DNA of 64,000 bases from Bacillus sp. BA3 (GCA_002835675.1 PIZR01000007.1:142287-206286); one strand, 5' to 3'. Positions 8,852 to 18,255 are shown, counted from the first letter of the stretch. Translations and numbers: made by a program. Notes: generated by a model from the sequence alone, not told the origin.

Positions 8852-10147
8852 TTAGAGTCCTGAAACTTTAGTTCCCCCGTCAATGTCCGTGTTAATGGAA
8901 ATCCTTTCATTTTTAAGAACGAAGGTATACCCCACAGCAGCAATAAGGCAAATGACTACAGGTATGATCAGGGCTATATTGAAATTATTGAACTTCGCTA
9001 TTAAGATCCCTGTTGCGACTGGAGCTATCCAGCCAGCAAGGTTCCCCACGAAGTTTTGCAGCCCTGCAAGCTTTCCTTCCGCACCCTTTGGAGCAACATC
9101 CGAAACAGTGGCCCAGAGAATACCCGCAGCCAATCCTTCACCGCCGATTGCTATTGAGATATACGTAAGTGCCATTATGGCGCTGTCTGTATAGATAGTC
9201 GGTATTATGGCTAATGGAAAAAGCATGCCGATGGTTAAAACAGTTTTTCTTGCTTTGATGGAATTCCAGCCTTTTTTAATCAAGAAATCCGACAACACCC
9301 CTCCTAGAATATTTCCCAGAAAGGACATGATCCAAGGCAGCATCGTGAAAAATCCGGCTTTTAAAAGAGTCATTTGCCTTTCGACTACAAGATAAGTGGG
9401 AAGCCAGGTCATCATTAAATAAGTAAGATAGTTATGGGCAAACAAGCCATATAACATAGGGTAAACACTTCTGAATTTAAAGAATTTAAATGGCGAGATG
9501 TTTAGTGTCGTCGCTTTTTCGGTTTGAGTTTGCTCCCCTTTGATATAGGCTACTTCGGCCTCGTTTGCAATCTTACTTTGCTCTGGATGGTTTTTGAAAA
9601 AGAATAACCAGAATGCCAGCCATACAAAACCGATGGAGCCAATTACCACAAAGGATGCTTGCCATCCCCAAGTCTGGATGATCCATGCTAAAATGGGTGT
9701 CGTTATGCCAATCCCGATAGCTGTACCAGAATTAAATATCCCGTTTGCAATGCCCCGTTCGTGTGACGGCAGCCAGTCTGAAATAACGCGCGTATTGGTT
9801 GGAAACGCTGGAGCCTCTCCGATTCCCATTAAAACGCGGATACCGATCAGTCCGCCAAGCGAACGTCCCATTCCAGTAAACACCGTACAGAGCGACCACC
9901 AAACGATGGCAATCGAATACGTTAAGCGTGCCCCCAATTTATCAACGATTACCCCGACCGGGATCTGCATTAAGGCATACGACCAAAAGAACGCTGACCC
10001 CAATATCCCGAATTCTACTGCCGAAAGCGAAAGATCCTTCATCATCGAGGGTCCTGCAATGCCAAGAATTGCCCTATCCATATAATTGATTGTTGTTGCG
10101 ACGAAAAGGAGTACCACTACAAGCCATCTTCCATTGGTCTTTTTCAT
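8852..10147 (-). CDS. MFS permease, anion:cation symporter (ACS) type
   Basis: A 431-residue membrane transporter with twelve predicted helices. The N-terminal pattern VVLLFVATTINYMDRAILGI, the loop GVIVDKLGARLTYSIAIVWW, and RVLMGIGEAPAFPTNTRVIS are hallmarks of the ACS family (glucarate, galactonate, phthalate and other organic anion:proton symporters such as GudP and ExuT). GAGGTGA precedes the ATG. Lying inside the ALDH/ADH operon, it very probably imports the acid or precursor that the operon oxidises. The MFS carrier is intact, while the GntP-type carrier next door is broken. Confidence 0.88.
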   Translation of the reverse strand: MKKTNGRWLVVVLLFVATTINYMDRAILGIAGPSMMKDLSLSAVEFGILGSAFFWSYALMQIPVGVIVDKLGARLTYSIAIVWWSLCTVFTGMGRSLGGLIGIRVLMGIGEAPAFPTNTRVISDWLPSHERGIANGIFNSGTAIGIGITTPILAWIIQTWGWQASFVVIGSIGFVWLAFWLFFFKNHPEQSKIANEAEVAYIKGEQTQTEKATTLNISPFKFFKFRSVYPMLYGLFAHNYLTYLMMTWLPTYLVVERQMTLLKAGFFTMLPWIMSFLGNILGGVLSDFLIKKGWNSIKARKTVLTIGMLFPLAIIPTIYTDSAIMALTYISIAIGGEGLAAGILWATVSDVAPKGAEGKLAGLQNFVGNLAGWIAPVATGILIAKFNNFNIALIIPVVICLIAAVGYTFVLKNERISINTDIDGGTKVSGL

Positions 10148-10279
10148 ACGTCACCTCATTAGATAATTATATTCAGGTAGAAAAATACTGCGGGAATCCA
10201 TGTGTCCGAAAAAAGTTAAAAAGGGGAAACTGATTCGAAATCCCCTGAAATTCCAGGTGGTTTTCAAATTGAATGGTTT

Positions 10280-11518
10280 TTATACATTCACGATGGCCGT
10301 TTCTGAATTTTTGGCACTGCTTGCATTTCGATTACCATTATTAAAACCTTCAAACTCCCCCTCATAAGCCTTCTCTATAATCAGTTGGATATCCGATGGC
10401 TTCGTCAGCCTTGGATTAACGACCACGTTACCGCTTCGCATGGAATCTTCCACTAATTTCGGTAAAACGTCCAATGAGACTCCAAGCTCTTTAATATTTA
10501 GAGGAATATTCATGCTCCGATTCATTTCGATGATGGTTTCGATTGCTTTTTCGGCTGCTTGTGCATTGGATAAACCGCTTACATCCATTCCTAAAGCTAT
10601 CGCAATTTCTCTATACTGATCCTCACATGCCGGCAGGTTGAATCTCATGACGAATGGCAATAGTGCTGCATTTGCGATGCCATGCGGGATATTAAAGACT
10701 CCTCCAAATGTATGGGAAATGGCGTGTACATTACCCAGTCGGGATTGTGAAAAGGCTGCACCAGCTAACAAGGAGGCTACAAGCATGTTTTCCCTGCTTT
10801 CCATGTCCGTTCCCACAAAGTACGATCGTGTTAAATTTTCACCGATCATCTTAATGGCCTGCATCGCAAAAGCCTTGCTGACAGGGTTGGCAGATTTGGA
10901 GGTGTAAGATTCAATTGCATGAGTAAGAGCATCCATACCAGTAGCTGCAGTAATCTCTTGAGGCAAATTCAATGTAAGGGCAGGATCCAATATAGCTAGC
11001 TTTGGAAACAGAAGTGAACTAAGTACACCTAATTTAAAAGAGGTTTCCTTATTCGTTACCACTGTCGAATTAGTAGCTTCACTGCCAGTTCCAGCCGTCG
11101 TCGGGATTGCTATGATCGGGAGCGGGGGATTGGAAATCTTTCCAACCCCTTCATAATCCAGGATATGGCCGGGATTAGTAGCCATTGCCGCGATGCCCTT
11201 AGCAGTGTCAATGCTGCTTCCTCCGCCTACAGCCAGAACCGCCTCCATCTTTTGTTGCTTAAGATACACTGTCCCCTGTTGGATTGTTTGAGCTGATGGA
11301 TTAGGCTCCACCTCATCGTAAATCTCAAAATAAAGGTTTGCCGAAGCAAGGGATTTTTCAATGCCTTGTAAGAGACCTGCTCCTCTAACCCCTTTATCTG
11401 TTACGATCAGCACACTCGATACACCTAAATCCCTAATTAGCTCCCCTGTTTTTCCAGATATTCCGTTACCGCACTCCACCCGTGTCGGCATACTATATGT
11501 AAAAGGCATAAGAGACAT
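10280..11518 (-). CDS. Iron-containing (group III) alcohol dehydrogenase
   Basis: A 412-residue Fe-ADH of the FucO / 1,3-propanediol / 4-hydroxybutyrate dehydrogenase superfamily. NAD binding is shown by AVGGGSSIDTAKG. The metal ligands are the Asp and His in GMDALTHAIESY and the two His in GNVHAISHTFG and NIPHGIANA. The start at 11518 (MSLMPFTYSMPT) is preferred because GGAGAGG is 9 bases ahead; in-frame ATGs at 11536 and 11524 sit too close to or before that site. The C-terminus carries an extra 25-residue polar tail (FNNGNRNASSAKNSETAIVNV) beyond the usual end. It is the third gene of the operon. The substrate alcohol is unknown. Confidence 0.87.
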   Translation of the reverse strand: MSLMPFTYSMPTRVECGNGISGKTGELIRDLGVSSVLIVTDKGVRGAGLLQGIEKSLASANLYFEIYDEVEPNPSAQTIQQGTVYLKQQKMEAVLAVGGGSSIDTAKGIAAMATNPGHILDYEGVGKISNPPLPIIAIPTTAGTGSEATNSTVVTNKETSFKLGVLSSLLFPKLAILDPALTLNLPQEITAATGMDALTHAIESYTSKSANPVSKAFAMQAIKMIGENLTRSYFVGTDMESRENMLVASLLAGAAFSQSRLGNVHAISHTFGGVFNIPHGIANAALLPFVMRFNLPACEDQYREIAIALGMDVSGLSNAQAAEKAIETIIEMNRSMNIPLNIKELGVSLDVLPKLVEDSMRSGNVVVNPRLTKPSDIQLIIEKAYEGEFEGFNNGNRNASSAKNSETAIVNV

Positions 11519-11641
11519 TTTCATCTTCCTCTCCATTTATATTCTATTAGATGGTGAAATCCTTTCAGCCCCGGTCTGCAGATCCATCATGAATGGTTAT
11601 GATGCTTAACCTTCAAGGGACACCGTTCCTTTACAAGCAAT

Positions 11642-12847
11642 CTATAAAGCCTTTCTAAGTAATTCTTCTAAACTGTGCTGGGTTGGCATTCTTGGGTTAT
11701 TCCGAATCAGTCGATCGATTTGGAGGGTCTTCTCAGCAATTTCGGGAATATCCTCTTCTTTGATCCCAATCTCCGTCAGCTTTGTATGCAGTCCAATTTC
11801 CCCAAGCAGGGTAAGCACAGCTTTTGAAGCAGCCAAAGCGGCTTCCTTATCGGAGAGGCCATCCGAGTTCACATTGAATGCCTGGGAAATCCTCACCATT
11901 TTTTCTGTTTCTACAGATGCATTATATTCCATGACATATGGAAGCAAGAGCCCGGTCACCTCTCCATGCGGCGACTTCACAAGCCCTCCAATTGGGTAAG
12001 CCAATGCATGGGCTGCTGCTGTACCTGCATTTGAAAAGGACATTCCAGCAAGCAGGCTACCCATTAGCATATTGGAACGTGCCTCGAGATTGCTCCCTTG
12101 CTGCACCGCAAGCGGCAGGTTTTTTGCAATCAATTCAATAGCTCTGTAGGCGAGTGCATCGCTTATGGGGATTGAACCTTGGAATAAAATGTTTCCTTCT
12201 GCCTGGATATATGCAGAAGGTTTGGCTGTGTATGCCTCTATCGCATGTGACAGAGCATCAATTCCGGAACAAGCTGTTACATAAGCGGGAAGCCCTAACG
12301 TTAATTCTGGATCAAGCAGAGCAACGGTTGGTCTTAGGTAATTATCCGAGATACCAACTTTCAGGTTATTTTCCACATCGGTCAACACCGCTACAGATGT
12401 TACTTCTGAACCGGTTCCAGCAGTCGTCGGAATCGCTACAAGAGGGGCGATTGGTCCAGGAACCTGGTTTTCTCCGCCATAATAGTCCAGGGGATGTCCG
12501 CCATGCGCGACCAGCAAAGCGACAATCTTCGCCATATCAATGCTGCTTCCTCCGCCAAGGCCAATTACTGCATCAATATCCATTTGAGATTTAGCAAACT
12601 TATAACAGTCCATCGCCGAATCTACCGGAGGCTCGGGTACGACCTGGTCATAGATAACTGTTTCGTAATTTGCATGTTCCAACAACGATGAAATTCTGTC
12701 TACGATTCCTGCATTTTTGATCCCTGGGTCAGTAACGAGCAAGATGTTTTTCGCCTTTAATCTTTGAAGGATCACATCCAATTGCCCGATTGCCCCGTTT
12801 CCAAATACGATTCTTTCGGTAGAATAAAAATCCCATGTATTTCTCAT
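11642..12847 (-). CDS. Iron-containing (group III) alcohol dehydrogenase, second in the operon
   Basis: A 401-residue Fe-ADH. GLGGGSSIDMAK binds NAD; the metal site is SGIDALSHAIEAY plus AAAHALAYPIGG and KSPHGEVTG. The start chosen is the ATG at 12847 (MRNTWDFYSTERIVFG), which has TGGAGG 8 bases upstream; an in-frame TTG at 12862 would overlap that ribosome site. It is clearly a paralogue and not a recent copy of the neighbouring Fe-ADH: the metal-site context differs (AAAHALAYPIGG against GNVHAISHTFGG). Two such enzymes in one operon suggest two alcohol substrates or one hydroxyacid and one alcohol step. It lies 18 bases downstream of the first ALDH gene. Confidence 0.87.
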   Translation of the reverse strand: MRNTWDFYSTERIVFGNGAIGQLDVILQRLKAKNILLVTDPGIKNAGIVDRISSLLEHANYETVIYDQVVPEPPVDSAMDCYKFAKSQMDIDAVIGLGGGSSIDMAKIVALLVAHGGHPLDYYGGENQVPGPIAPLVAIPTTAGTGSEVTSVAVLTDVENNLKVGISDNYLRPTVALLDPELTLGLPAYVTACSGIDALSHAIEAYTAKPSAYIQAEGNILFQGSIPISDALAYRAIELIAKNLPLAVQQGSNLEARSNMLMGSLLAGMSFSNAGTAAAHALAYPIGGLVKSPHGEVTGLLLPYVMEYNASVETEKMVRISQAFNVNSDGLSDKEAALAASKAVLTLLGEIGLHTKLTEIGIKEEDIPEIAEKTLQIDRLIRNNPRMPTQHSLEELLRKAL

Positions 12848-12865
12848 ATTCCTTACCTCCAAAGT

Positions 12866-14308
12866 CTAAAGATTGATGACGACAAGTTTTTCGTCTGTCA
12901 TTTCTTGCATGGCATAATGCGGTCCTTCTTTGCCAATTCCGCTGTCCTTCACGCCGCCATACGGCATGATGTCAGCACGGTATGTAGAAACATCATTGAT
13001 GATCACACCGCCAAAATGAAGTTCCTGTGTTGCCCGCATGGCTAAAGTGATATCGGATGTAAATAAACCAACTTGTAAGCCGAACTTTGTATCATTGGCC
13101 TGACAGAAAGCCTCCTCGATGCTATCGAAAGGAATGATGCTGATCACCGGTGCGAACACTTCCTGGCAGACTACCTTCATTTCCGGTTTCACATCTATTA
13201 ATATAGTAGGTTCCAGAATCGATTCCCTCCTTTTCCCTCCATATAGCACTTTGGCCCCTAGACGCCCAGCCTCCTGAATCCATTCTTCCGCACGCCTTGC
13301 TTCCTTCTCGGAAATCATAGGACCAATGTCCGTGGAAGGATCTGCAGGATTTCCGACCTTCAAGCCCTGTGCCACCTTAACTGCCTTCTCCACAAACACA
13401 TCGCAAATATCTCTATGAACGTAGATGCGCTGCACAGAGATGCAGGCTTGCCCTGCATTCACATACCCCCGCGTGACACAGAGCTCAACTGCTCTGTCTA
13501 AATCAGGGACATCCTTGTGAATGATATTTGGGGAGTTATTCCCTAATTCCAAGGTAACCTTACGAATTCCCGTACTGCTCTTAATGTGTCGGCCTACGCC
13601 GGGACTCCCTGTAAAAGTGAACATCGCAATTCGTTCATCCTCCAAAAGGTATTGACCTGTTTCCTGCCCAAACCCGTTAACCACATTCAGAAAACCTGCA
13701 GGCAATCCAGCTTCAGAAAAAATTTCTGCGATCTTGCATGCAATGAGTGGCGTCATTTCAGCTGGCTTCAACACGATTGTATTTCCCGCTGCCAACGCAG
13801 GAGCTACCTTGTGGATGGTGAGATTGAACGGGAAGTTAAACGGGGTGATCGCACCGATAACCCCAACAGGAACCCTGATGGTGAAAGCCATCTTATTGTC
13901 GTTTCCAGACTGGCCCAAAGGAACGCCTGTACCGGCAATCCTTTTTGCTTCTTCCGCTGAAGCTATCATCGTTTGGATTCCTCTATCGATTTCCCCTCTG
14001 GCATCCTTCAATACTTTACCGACTTCCTGAACCAGAATCATCGCCAGTTCTTCTTTTCTCTCTTTAGAGATATCCGCTGCACGCATTAGAATCTCGTAGC
14101 GTTGATTGGAATCTAGCTTTCTCGTATTAAAGGTTTCCAATGCATTGGTCACCGCTTCAGAAACAATTTCGCGGGATGCCCTGCCAATCCGAGCAATTTC
14201 TTCTTTGTTATATTTGTTCATAACAGCGATAGTATGTTGATCGGATATCCATTGCCCATTTATGAAATGGCCATAAAATGCATTTTTTCTACTTAGCGAT
14301 GTGCTCAT
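12866..14308 (-). CDS. Aldehyde dehydrogenase (lactaldehyde / glyceraldehyde-type)
   Basis: A 480-residue ALDH and first gene of the operon. The start at 14308 (MSTSLSRKNAFYGHFINGQW) is supported by AAAGGAGGAA just ahead; the 14 codons upstream in frame contain this ribosome site. Motifs seen: FTGSPGVGRHI, ELGNNSPNII (general base, with the usual GG replaced by GN), catalytic Cys in NAGQACISVQR, and PYGGVKDSGIGKEGPHYAM. The GN replacement and the C-terminal pattern resemble the branch with phosphonoacetaldehyde, sulfolactaldehyde and lactaldehyde dehydrogenases. The exact substrate is not determinable. The upstream region carries a cre-like site and an inverted repeat suited to the divergent GntR regulator. 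Confidence 0.85.
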   Translation of the reverse strand: MSTSLSRKNAFYGHFINGQWISDQHTIAVMNKYNKEEIARIGRASREIVSEAVTNALETFNTRKLDSNQRYEILMRAADISKERKEELAMILVQEVGKVLKDARGEIDRGIQTMIASAEEAKRIAGTGVPLGQSGNDNKMAFTIRVPVGVIGAITPFNFPFNLTIHKVAPALAAGNTIVLKPAEMTPLIACKIAEIFSEAGLPAGFLNVVNGFGQETGQYLLEDERIAMFTFTGSPGVGRHIKSSTGIRKVTLELGNNSPNIIHKDVPDLDRAVELCVTRGYVNAGQACISVQRIYVHRDICDVFVEKAVKVAQGLKVGNPADPSTDIGPMISEKEARRAEEWIQEAGRLGAKVLYGGKRRESILEPTILIDVKPEMKVVCQEVFAPVISIIPFDSIEEAFCQANDTKFGLQVGLFTSDITLAMRATQELHFGGVIINDVSTYRADIMPYGGVKDSGIGKEGPHYAMQEMTDEKLVVINL

Positions 14309-14401
14309 TGAAGATTCCTCCTTTGAAAAATAACGATCACATTTTTTCACTTCACAGTTATTTCTGCTAATTCATAAATTTCAATCAAGAAAAAGGCAAG
14401 C

Positions 14402-14416
14402 ATAAAGCGCTTCCAT
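14402..14416 (-). promoter_or_regulatory. Candidate CcpA cre site upstream of the ALDH/ADH operon
   Basis: Minus-strand ATGGAAGCGCTTTAT matches WTGNAANCGNWNNCW at 14 of 15 positions. It lies 94 bases upstream of the first start codon. Confidence 0.45.
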
Positions 14417-14512
14417 TTTAAACTTAAGATTTTGCCTGCCCATCAATACTCTTTAATTGTTGTCTATAGAATCCTGCTCAAAATAGTATGTAATCATTTC
14501 CGAAAATATATC

Positions 14513-14531
14513 ACATAATATATGATTATGT
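14513..14531. promoter_or_regulatory. Inverted repeat ACATAAT-N5-ATTATGT, candidate GntR operator
   Basis: Perfect 7-base arms in the AT-rich space between the ALDH operon and the divergent GntR/FCD gene. Its position suits an operator, but AT-rich DNA makes such repeats by chance. Confidence 0.35.
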
Positions 14532-14760
14532 AAATATTTAAAATTAAAAAGATTCTGTTTTTTTGAATAAAACCTTACTAATAAAGGATTTGTAGATTTA
14601 AATAATATCGATAGATTAATTAATTCATGTTAATTTGAATTATTTTATATATAATTTTTTACAAAACTCACGAATATAATATATAATTATCAGTAATGAG
14701 GATATTTTTTTGTAGCTATCCAGCAAACTATAGGTCCCCTTATAAACTCTCTATTCTTGA

Positions 14761-14792
14761 TATCAATATGGTTTCGCCTTATCTTATTGATA
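14761..14792. promoter_or_regulatory. Inverted repeat TATCAATA-N16-TATTGATA upstream of the GntR gene
   Basis: Perfect 8-base arms, 103 bases ahead of the GntR start. It could be an autoregulatory operator. Between 14532 and 14760 I see only AT-rich sequence. Confidence 0.3.
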
Positions 14793-14894
14793 GGGCAACA
14801 ATAAGAAAGCTACTTCAGTAATAATTTAAGTTGTTACATCTATATGAAATAACACTCGTTCTCATAGAAATTTTTTTAAGTTAGGGGCATTTCG

Positions 14895-15560
14895 ATGATA
14901 AAGGAAAAAGAACGCGGGGAGACAACGGAATATGTCTACAATTTATTAAAGGAAAAGATTTTTGAATGGGATTTATCGCCGGGACAAAAAATCAATATCA
15001 GCCATTTAACCCGGGAAATCAACATTAGCGCCATACCTCTCAGAGAAGCATTATCTCGTCTGAACTCTGAGAACTTAGTCATCTTAGAACCAAATAAGGG
15101 GTATCGGGTCAGTGACATATTAGATACTGAAAATATGGCGAAAATGTTGGAGGCCCGGATATTACTGGAGACGCATGCGGTCCGGAATATTATCCGCTTA
15201 AATAATGTAAGCGTGACGGAAGAAATGGCCGCGCTTACAGATGAAATGTTTTCCACAAACACAGGTGCTTCCAACAAAAAAATACTAGATTTTACTCATT
15301 TAGATCAACAATTTCATCATGCCATCATGAACGCTGGAGGAAACCCGTTTTTATTTGAAGCATATAAAGGCATGCACTGTCATCTTCATATAGGCCGGTT
15401 TTATCACGTCAAAGGTGAGATCGACCAAAAAGACGCACCATCGGAACATATGGAAATCATCGAGGCCATCCGGACAAGGGATGTATACAGAGCCGAGATT
15501 GCGATCTCCAGCCACATACAGGATTCCATAGATCGTTTATTGGAGAGGACAAAAAGATAA
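14895..15560 (+). CDS. GntR-family transcriptional regulator with FCD ligand domain
   Basis: A 221-residue regulator. Residues 5-70 form the winged helix (KEKIFEWDLSPGQKINISHL, then REINISAIPLREALSRLNSE and NLVILEPNKGYRV). Residues about 80-215 form the all-helical FCD domain with its metal-binding pattern (EARILLETHAV, FHHAIMNAGGNPF, SEHMEIIEAIRTRDVYRAE, SSHIQDSI). FCD regulators sense small organic acids and generally repress catabolic operons. The gene is divergent from the ALDH/ADH/MFS operon and most likely controls it. Initiation is at an ATG with TAGGGG about 8 bases upstream. No clear terminator follows directly. Confidence 0.9.
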   Translation: MIKEKERGETTEYVYNLLKEKIFEWDLSPGQKINISHLTREINISAIPLREALSRLNSENLVILEPNKGYRVSDILDTENMAKMLEARILLETHAVRNIIRLNNVSVTEEMAALTDEMFSTNTGASNKKILDFTHLDQQFHHAIMNAGGNPFLFEAYKGMHCHLHIGRFYHVKGEIDQKDAPSEHMEIIEAIRTRDVYRAEIAISSHIQDSIDRLLERTKR

Positions 15561-15633
15561 TACTTGGAAGCTATTGAGGATAATCTTCTTCGGATATCAG
15601 TCATCGTAATCGCTTTGATCAAATTTCCGGAAT

Positions 15634-15888
15634 ATGCAAGTGGGTGTAAACAACATTCCCATCTCAAATGCATTAAAGAAAGTGACAGAAAAACATGTGA
15701 AAGATTTATGCACCAAGAAGAAATCAAGTATGATCAAAGGGATGAAACCGAAGACAAAAGAAAAGAAGCCTTTTGATGCTTCTCTTGTTTTGAAAGATGA
15801 TGGATCGATTGAATTTGCAAAAAAACATTTGCTAAATCAAAATAACAAACTAAAATCCCTATTACAATTGATAGGGATTTTACCATGA
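15634..15888 (+). CDS. Doubtful short reading frame, unidentified
   Basis: An 84-codon frame rich in Lys (KKVTEKHVKDLCTKKKSS, then KKPFDASLVLKDDGSIEF) with no recognisable family and no good ribosome site. Its last codons coincide with a hairpin at 15852-15881. It may be a remnant; the whole stretch 15561-16090 contains only such broken frames. Confidence 0.2.
   Translation: MQVGVNNIPISNALKKVTEKHVKDLCTKKKSSMIKGMKPKTKEKKPFDASLVLKDDGSIEFAKKHLLNQNNKLKSLLQLIGILP
15852..15881. terminator. Perfect hairpin AAAATCCCTAT / ATAGGGATTTT
   Basis: 11-base arms and an 8-base loop, about 290 bases past the GntR stop. It is the first hairpin after that gene and could end its transcript, although the T tract is only four bases. 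Confidence 0.45.
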
Positions 15889-16010
15889 AAGACTATATGC
15901 TGAATGATTCGCTTAGTGAATCCAATTACTGCATAACCTTTTCTGATTTTGATCTCCAAAGAAAAGAAAAAGTATATGTGAAAAATCCAAACGAAAGAAG
16001 TAAAAAATAA
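15885..16010 (+). CDS. Doubtful 41-residue reading frame
   Basis: Starts at an ATG immediately after a hairpin and reads MKDYMLNDSLSESNYC..., ending in NPNERSKK. It has no ribosome site and no known homologue that I recognise. It could be the end of a decayed gene. Confidence 0.15.
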   Translation: MKDYMLNDSLSESNYCITFSDFDLQRKEKVYVKNPNERSKK

Positions 16011-16097
16011 CGAAAACCCTATAACTAATTTGCCCCTTATAGTTTTTGTAGGTCGTGGGTTTTACTTAATGAAAAAAAGATAGCTTAGAGCACAAAA

Positions 16098-16135
16098 AAA
16101 ACGATTTTCCCTTAACGTGGGCAAAATCGTCTTTT
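16098..16135. terminator. Bidirectional terminator
   Basis: ACGATTTT and AAAATCGT arms with an inner CCC/GGG pairing, A-rich before and T-rich after. It can serve plus-strand transcripts from the GntR side and the minus-strand adhB unit that ends at 16325. Confidence 0.65.
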
Positions 16136-16324
16136 CTGGTGCTTAATTTGAATAAGGTAAATGTAGCTCTCAAGTTAGGGAGTTCACTTTTCTAAAATCT
16201 TCTTCTATTCGTATTTCATCCAGAAGTAAAAATTACTCCAAAAAGGGTTTGATACCTTCCCTTCTTACTCATAGTCCATATCCATAGTTGTAAAATCTAT
16301 TTTCCCAAATGAAAACAACCAGCT

Positions 16325-17461
16325 TTATGGCTTAAGGACCACTTTAATACATCCATCTGTCCTTGTATCAAATACTTCATACCCATGCTTTGCTTGATCA
16401 ATTGGAAGTACATGGGTTACAACATCGCCAGGATCTACTTTTCCTTCTGATATTAGTTTATAAAGGTAGGGCATATAAGGAATAACAGGAGCCTGTCCGG
16501 TTTTAATATCCACGTTTCTTTGGAAAATATCTCCTAGGGGGAATCCATTATAACGGCCGCCATAAACTCCTGTTATTTGTATGGTTCCCGCCTTACGCAC
16601 GGCTTGGGACGCAATTACAATCCCTCCCATGGCTCCCCCATGTAATTTAAGACCCGATGCAAGATATTCCATCGGAGTCATTTTGCCACTCATCCCGGAA
16701 CAGTCAATAACGATATCTGCACCACCTTTAGTGATTTCTTTAAGGTATTCGCCAGTGTTTTCATATTGTGCAAAATTTACGGTTTCGACTTTATTCGTCC
16801 TTTTTGCATGCTCTAAACGATAATCGAGATGGTCGACAGCAATCACTCTTTTCGCCCCTTTAAACCAAGCGAATTTTTGAGTAAGTAGACCTACAGGACC
16901 ACAGCCTAAAACGATAACCGTATCTCCAGATTTAACACCTGCGTGATCTACACTCCAGAATGCTGTGGATGCTGCATCTGCGAGCAACACCAACTTTTCA
17001 TCTTCTACCTCGCAGTCTTCTGGGATTTTGAATGGGGTGAAGTTTCCATAAGGAACACGCATGTATTCAGCTTGCCCGCCCGCATACCCACCAGTTGTTT
17101 CTGAGTATCCAAAAAAACCACCCATTTCCCCATGAGGATTTGAATTATCGCACTGACTTGTAAGGTCGTGGTCGCAATACCAGCAGCTCCCGCAGCTAAC
17201 GTTAAAGGGGATAATGACCCGGTCTCCCTTCTTTACCTTAGTTACCCCTGGTCCAACTTCCTCAACAACCCCCATCGGCTCATGACCAATGACATAATCT
17301 GTAGGCATATTGGGAATTAATTGATGAATTAAGTGTAAATCGGAGCCGCAAATCGCTGAAGTAGTGACTTTTACAATAATATCATCCGAATTTTTGATGT
17401 TAGGGTTTTTAACTTCTTTAACCTGTACATTTTTATTGCCCTGGTAAGTTACGGCTTTCAT
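16325..17461 (-). CDS. adhB: Zinc-dependent alcohol dehydrogenase AdhB-like (formaldehyde dehydrogenase branch)
   Basis: A 378-residue medium-chain dehydrogenase. Catalytic zinc ligands are in AICGSDLHLI and IGHEPMGVVEEVG; the structural zinc has four cysteines (CGSCWYCDHDLTSQC); NAD binding uses VLGCGPVGLL. The long GEMGGFFGYSETTGGYAGGQ insert is typical of the glutathione-independent formaldehyde dehydrogenase branch. AAAGGAGGAAA precedes the ATG. It is followed on the same strand by no gene and preceded by two CotF-like coat genes. This setting copies the Bacillus subtilis yraD-yraE-adhB-yraF-yraG cluster, on which the symbol rests. In that setting the enzyme is thought to be spore-associated; its natural substrate is unclear. 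Confidence 0.85.
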   Translation of the reverse strand: MKAVTYQGNKNVQVKEVKNPNIKNSDDIIVKVTTSAICGSDLHLIHQLIPNMPTDYVIGHEPMGVVEEVGPGVTKVKKGDRVIIPFNVSCGSCWYCDHDLTSQCDNSNPHGEMGGFFGYSETTGGYAGGQAEYMRVPYGNFTPFKIPEDCEVEDEKLVLLADAASTAFWSVDHAGVKSGDTVIVLGCGPVGLLTQKFAWFKGAKRVIAVDHLDYRLEHAKRTNKVETVNFAQYENTGEYLKEITKGGADIVIDCSGMSGKMTPMEYLASGLKLHGGAMGGIVIASQAVRKAGTIQITGVYGGRYNGFPLGDIFQRNVDIKTGQAPVIPYMPYLYKLISEGKVDPGDVVTHVLPIDQAKHGYEVFDTRTDGCIKVVLKP

Positions 17462-17476
17462 GATGCTTTTCCTCCT

Positions 17477-17839
17477 TTATTTATTCGGCGTTGCGAACAT
17501 GCCGAGTCTGTCAGTATCATTCGGGAAAAGATTCATTCCAGCGATACTAACCGCCATATCGGCTGATTTCAAATCTAATTCCACCTGTTTACCTACATCG
17601 TTCGGATAAAGCCAGCCCTTCCTGATCATTAAATCGGATAACTCACCATGTAAGTCAATAGATTGCTCCATTTGCTGGTACAATGCTTTTCTCAATGCGG
17701 GATTCGCTGTTTCAGATAATGCAATACCATAAGTATGGATCCCACTTTTGATAGAGAGTAGAAAATCTAGCGCGAAAGAGGAATCAGCCATTTCCGGCAT
17801 ATGTTCAGCGCCTTGAGGATCTAAAAAATCCATTTCCAT
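17477..17839 (-). CDS. Spore coat protein, CotF-like (YraF/YraD type)
   Basis: A 120-residue ferritin-fold-like helical protein of the CotF family: DSSFALDFLLSIKSGIHTYG, a second helix with the HGELSDLMIRKGWLYP motif, and a hydrophobic end. It lies 15 bases upstream of adhB in the same operon and 12 bases downstream of the shorter 71-residue gene. The family is deposited on the spore coat under sigma-K control, but I did not identify the promoter. The last residues (NLFPNDTDRLGMFATPNK) are longer than in the plus-strand counterpart at 18459, which otherwise aligns with it. Confidence 0.82.
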   Translation of the reverse strand: MEMDFLDPQGAEHMPEMADSSFALDFLLSIKSGIHTYGIALSETANPALRKALYQQMEQSIDLHGELSDLMIRKGWLYPNDVGKQVELDLKSADMAVSIAGMNLFPNDTDRLGMFATPNK

Positions 17840-17851
17840 TTAAATTTCACC

Positions 17852-18067
17852 TCATTTTTCATAGTTTGTTCGGGCTCCTGTATAAAAACCCTTTAGCTCG
17901 TTTATAGCAGCTATAGATTGTTGTACGTCTTTTTCCATTAATGCTTTTAAGTCATTGTCAAAGCAAATTCCTTGCATTAATTTTGATCTCATTAACCCTA
18001 TTGTTTTAAGATTTAAAATTTCATGCGTTTCCATGGTTTCATGAAATGCCAAGCTTTCATTTTCCAT
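17852..18067 (-). CDS. Small spore coat-associated protein (YraE/YraG type)
   Basis: A 71-residue protein (LAFHETMETHEILNLKTIGL, then EKDVQQSIAAINELKGF). HETxExHEIL is shared with the divergent 67-residue protein at 18256, so the two are paralogues and each precedes a CotF-like gene. GGAGGTGAAC lies 6 bases before the ATG. It resembles the N-terminal half of CotF-family proteins. Function is structural by inference. Confidence 0.78.
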   Translation of the reverse strand: MENESLAFHETMETHEILNLKTIGLMRSKLMQGICFDNDLKALMEKDVQQSIAAINELKGFYTGARTNYEK

Positions 18068-18255
18068 ACGTTCACCTCCCTAATCTATATAACAAAAATA
18101 CCTTTCCCAGTTCATCTGTTTGTTATACGGATTATTGACCGATACGTAGTTTATTTCGCAAAGTACACGTTACCTTTGCAAATGATGATGAATAAAAACT
18201 TTTGTATTACGAAAGATATGTAAGTGAATTCTCAAAGAAATGGAGGGAAAAAATC

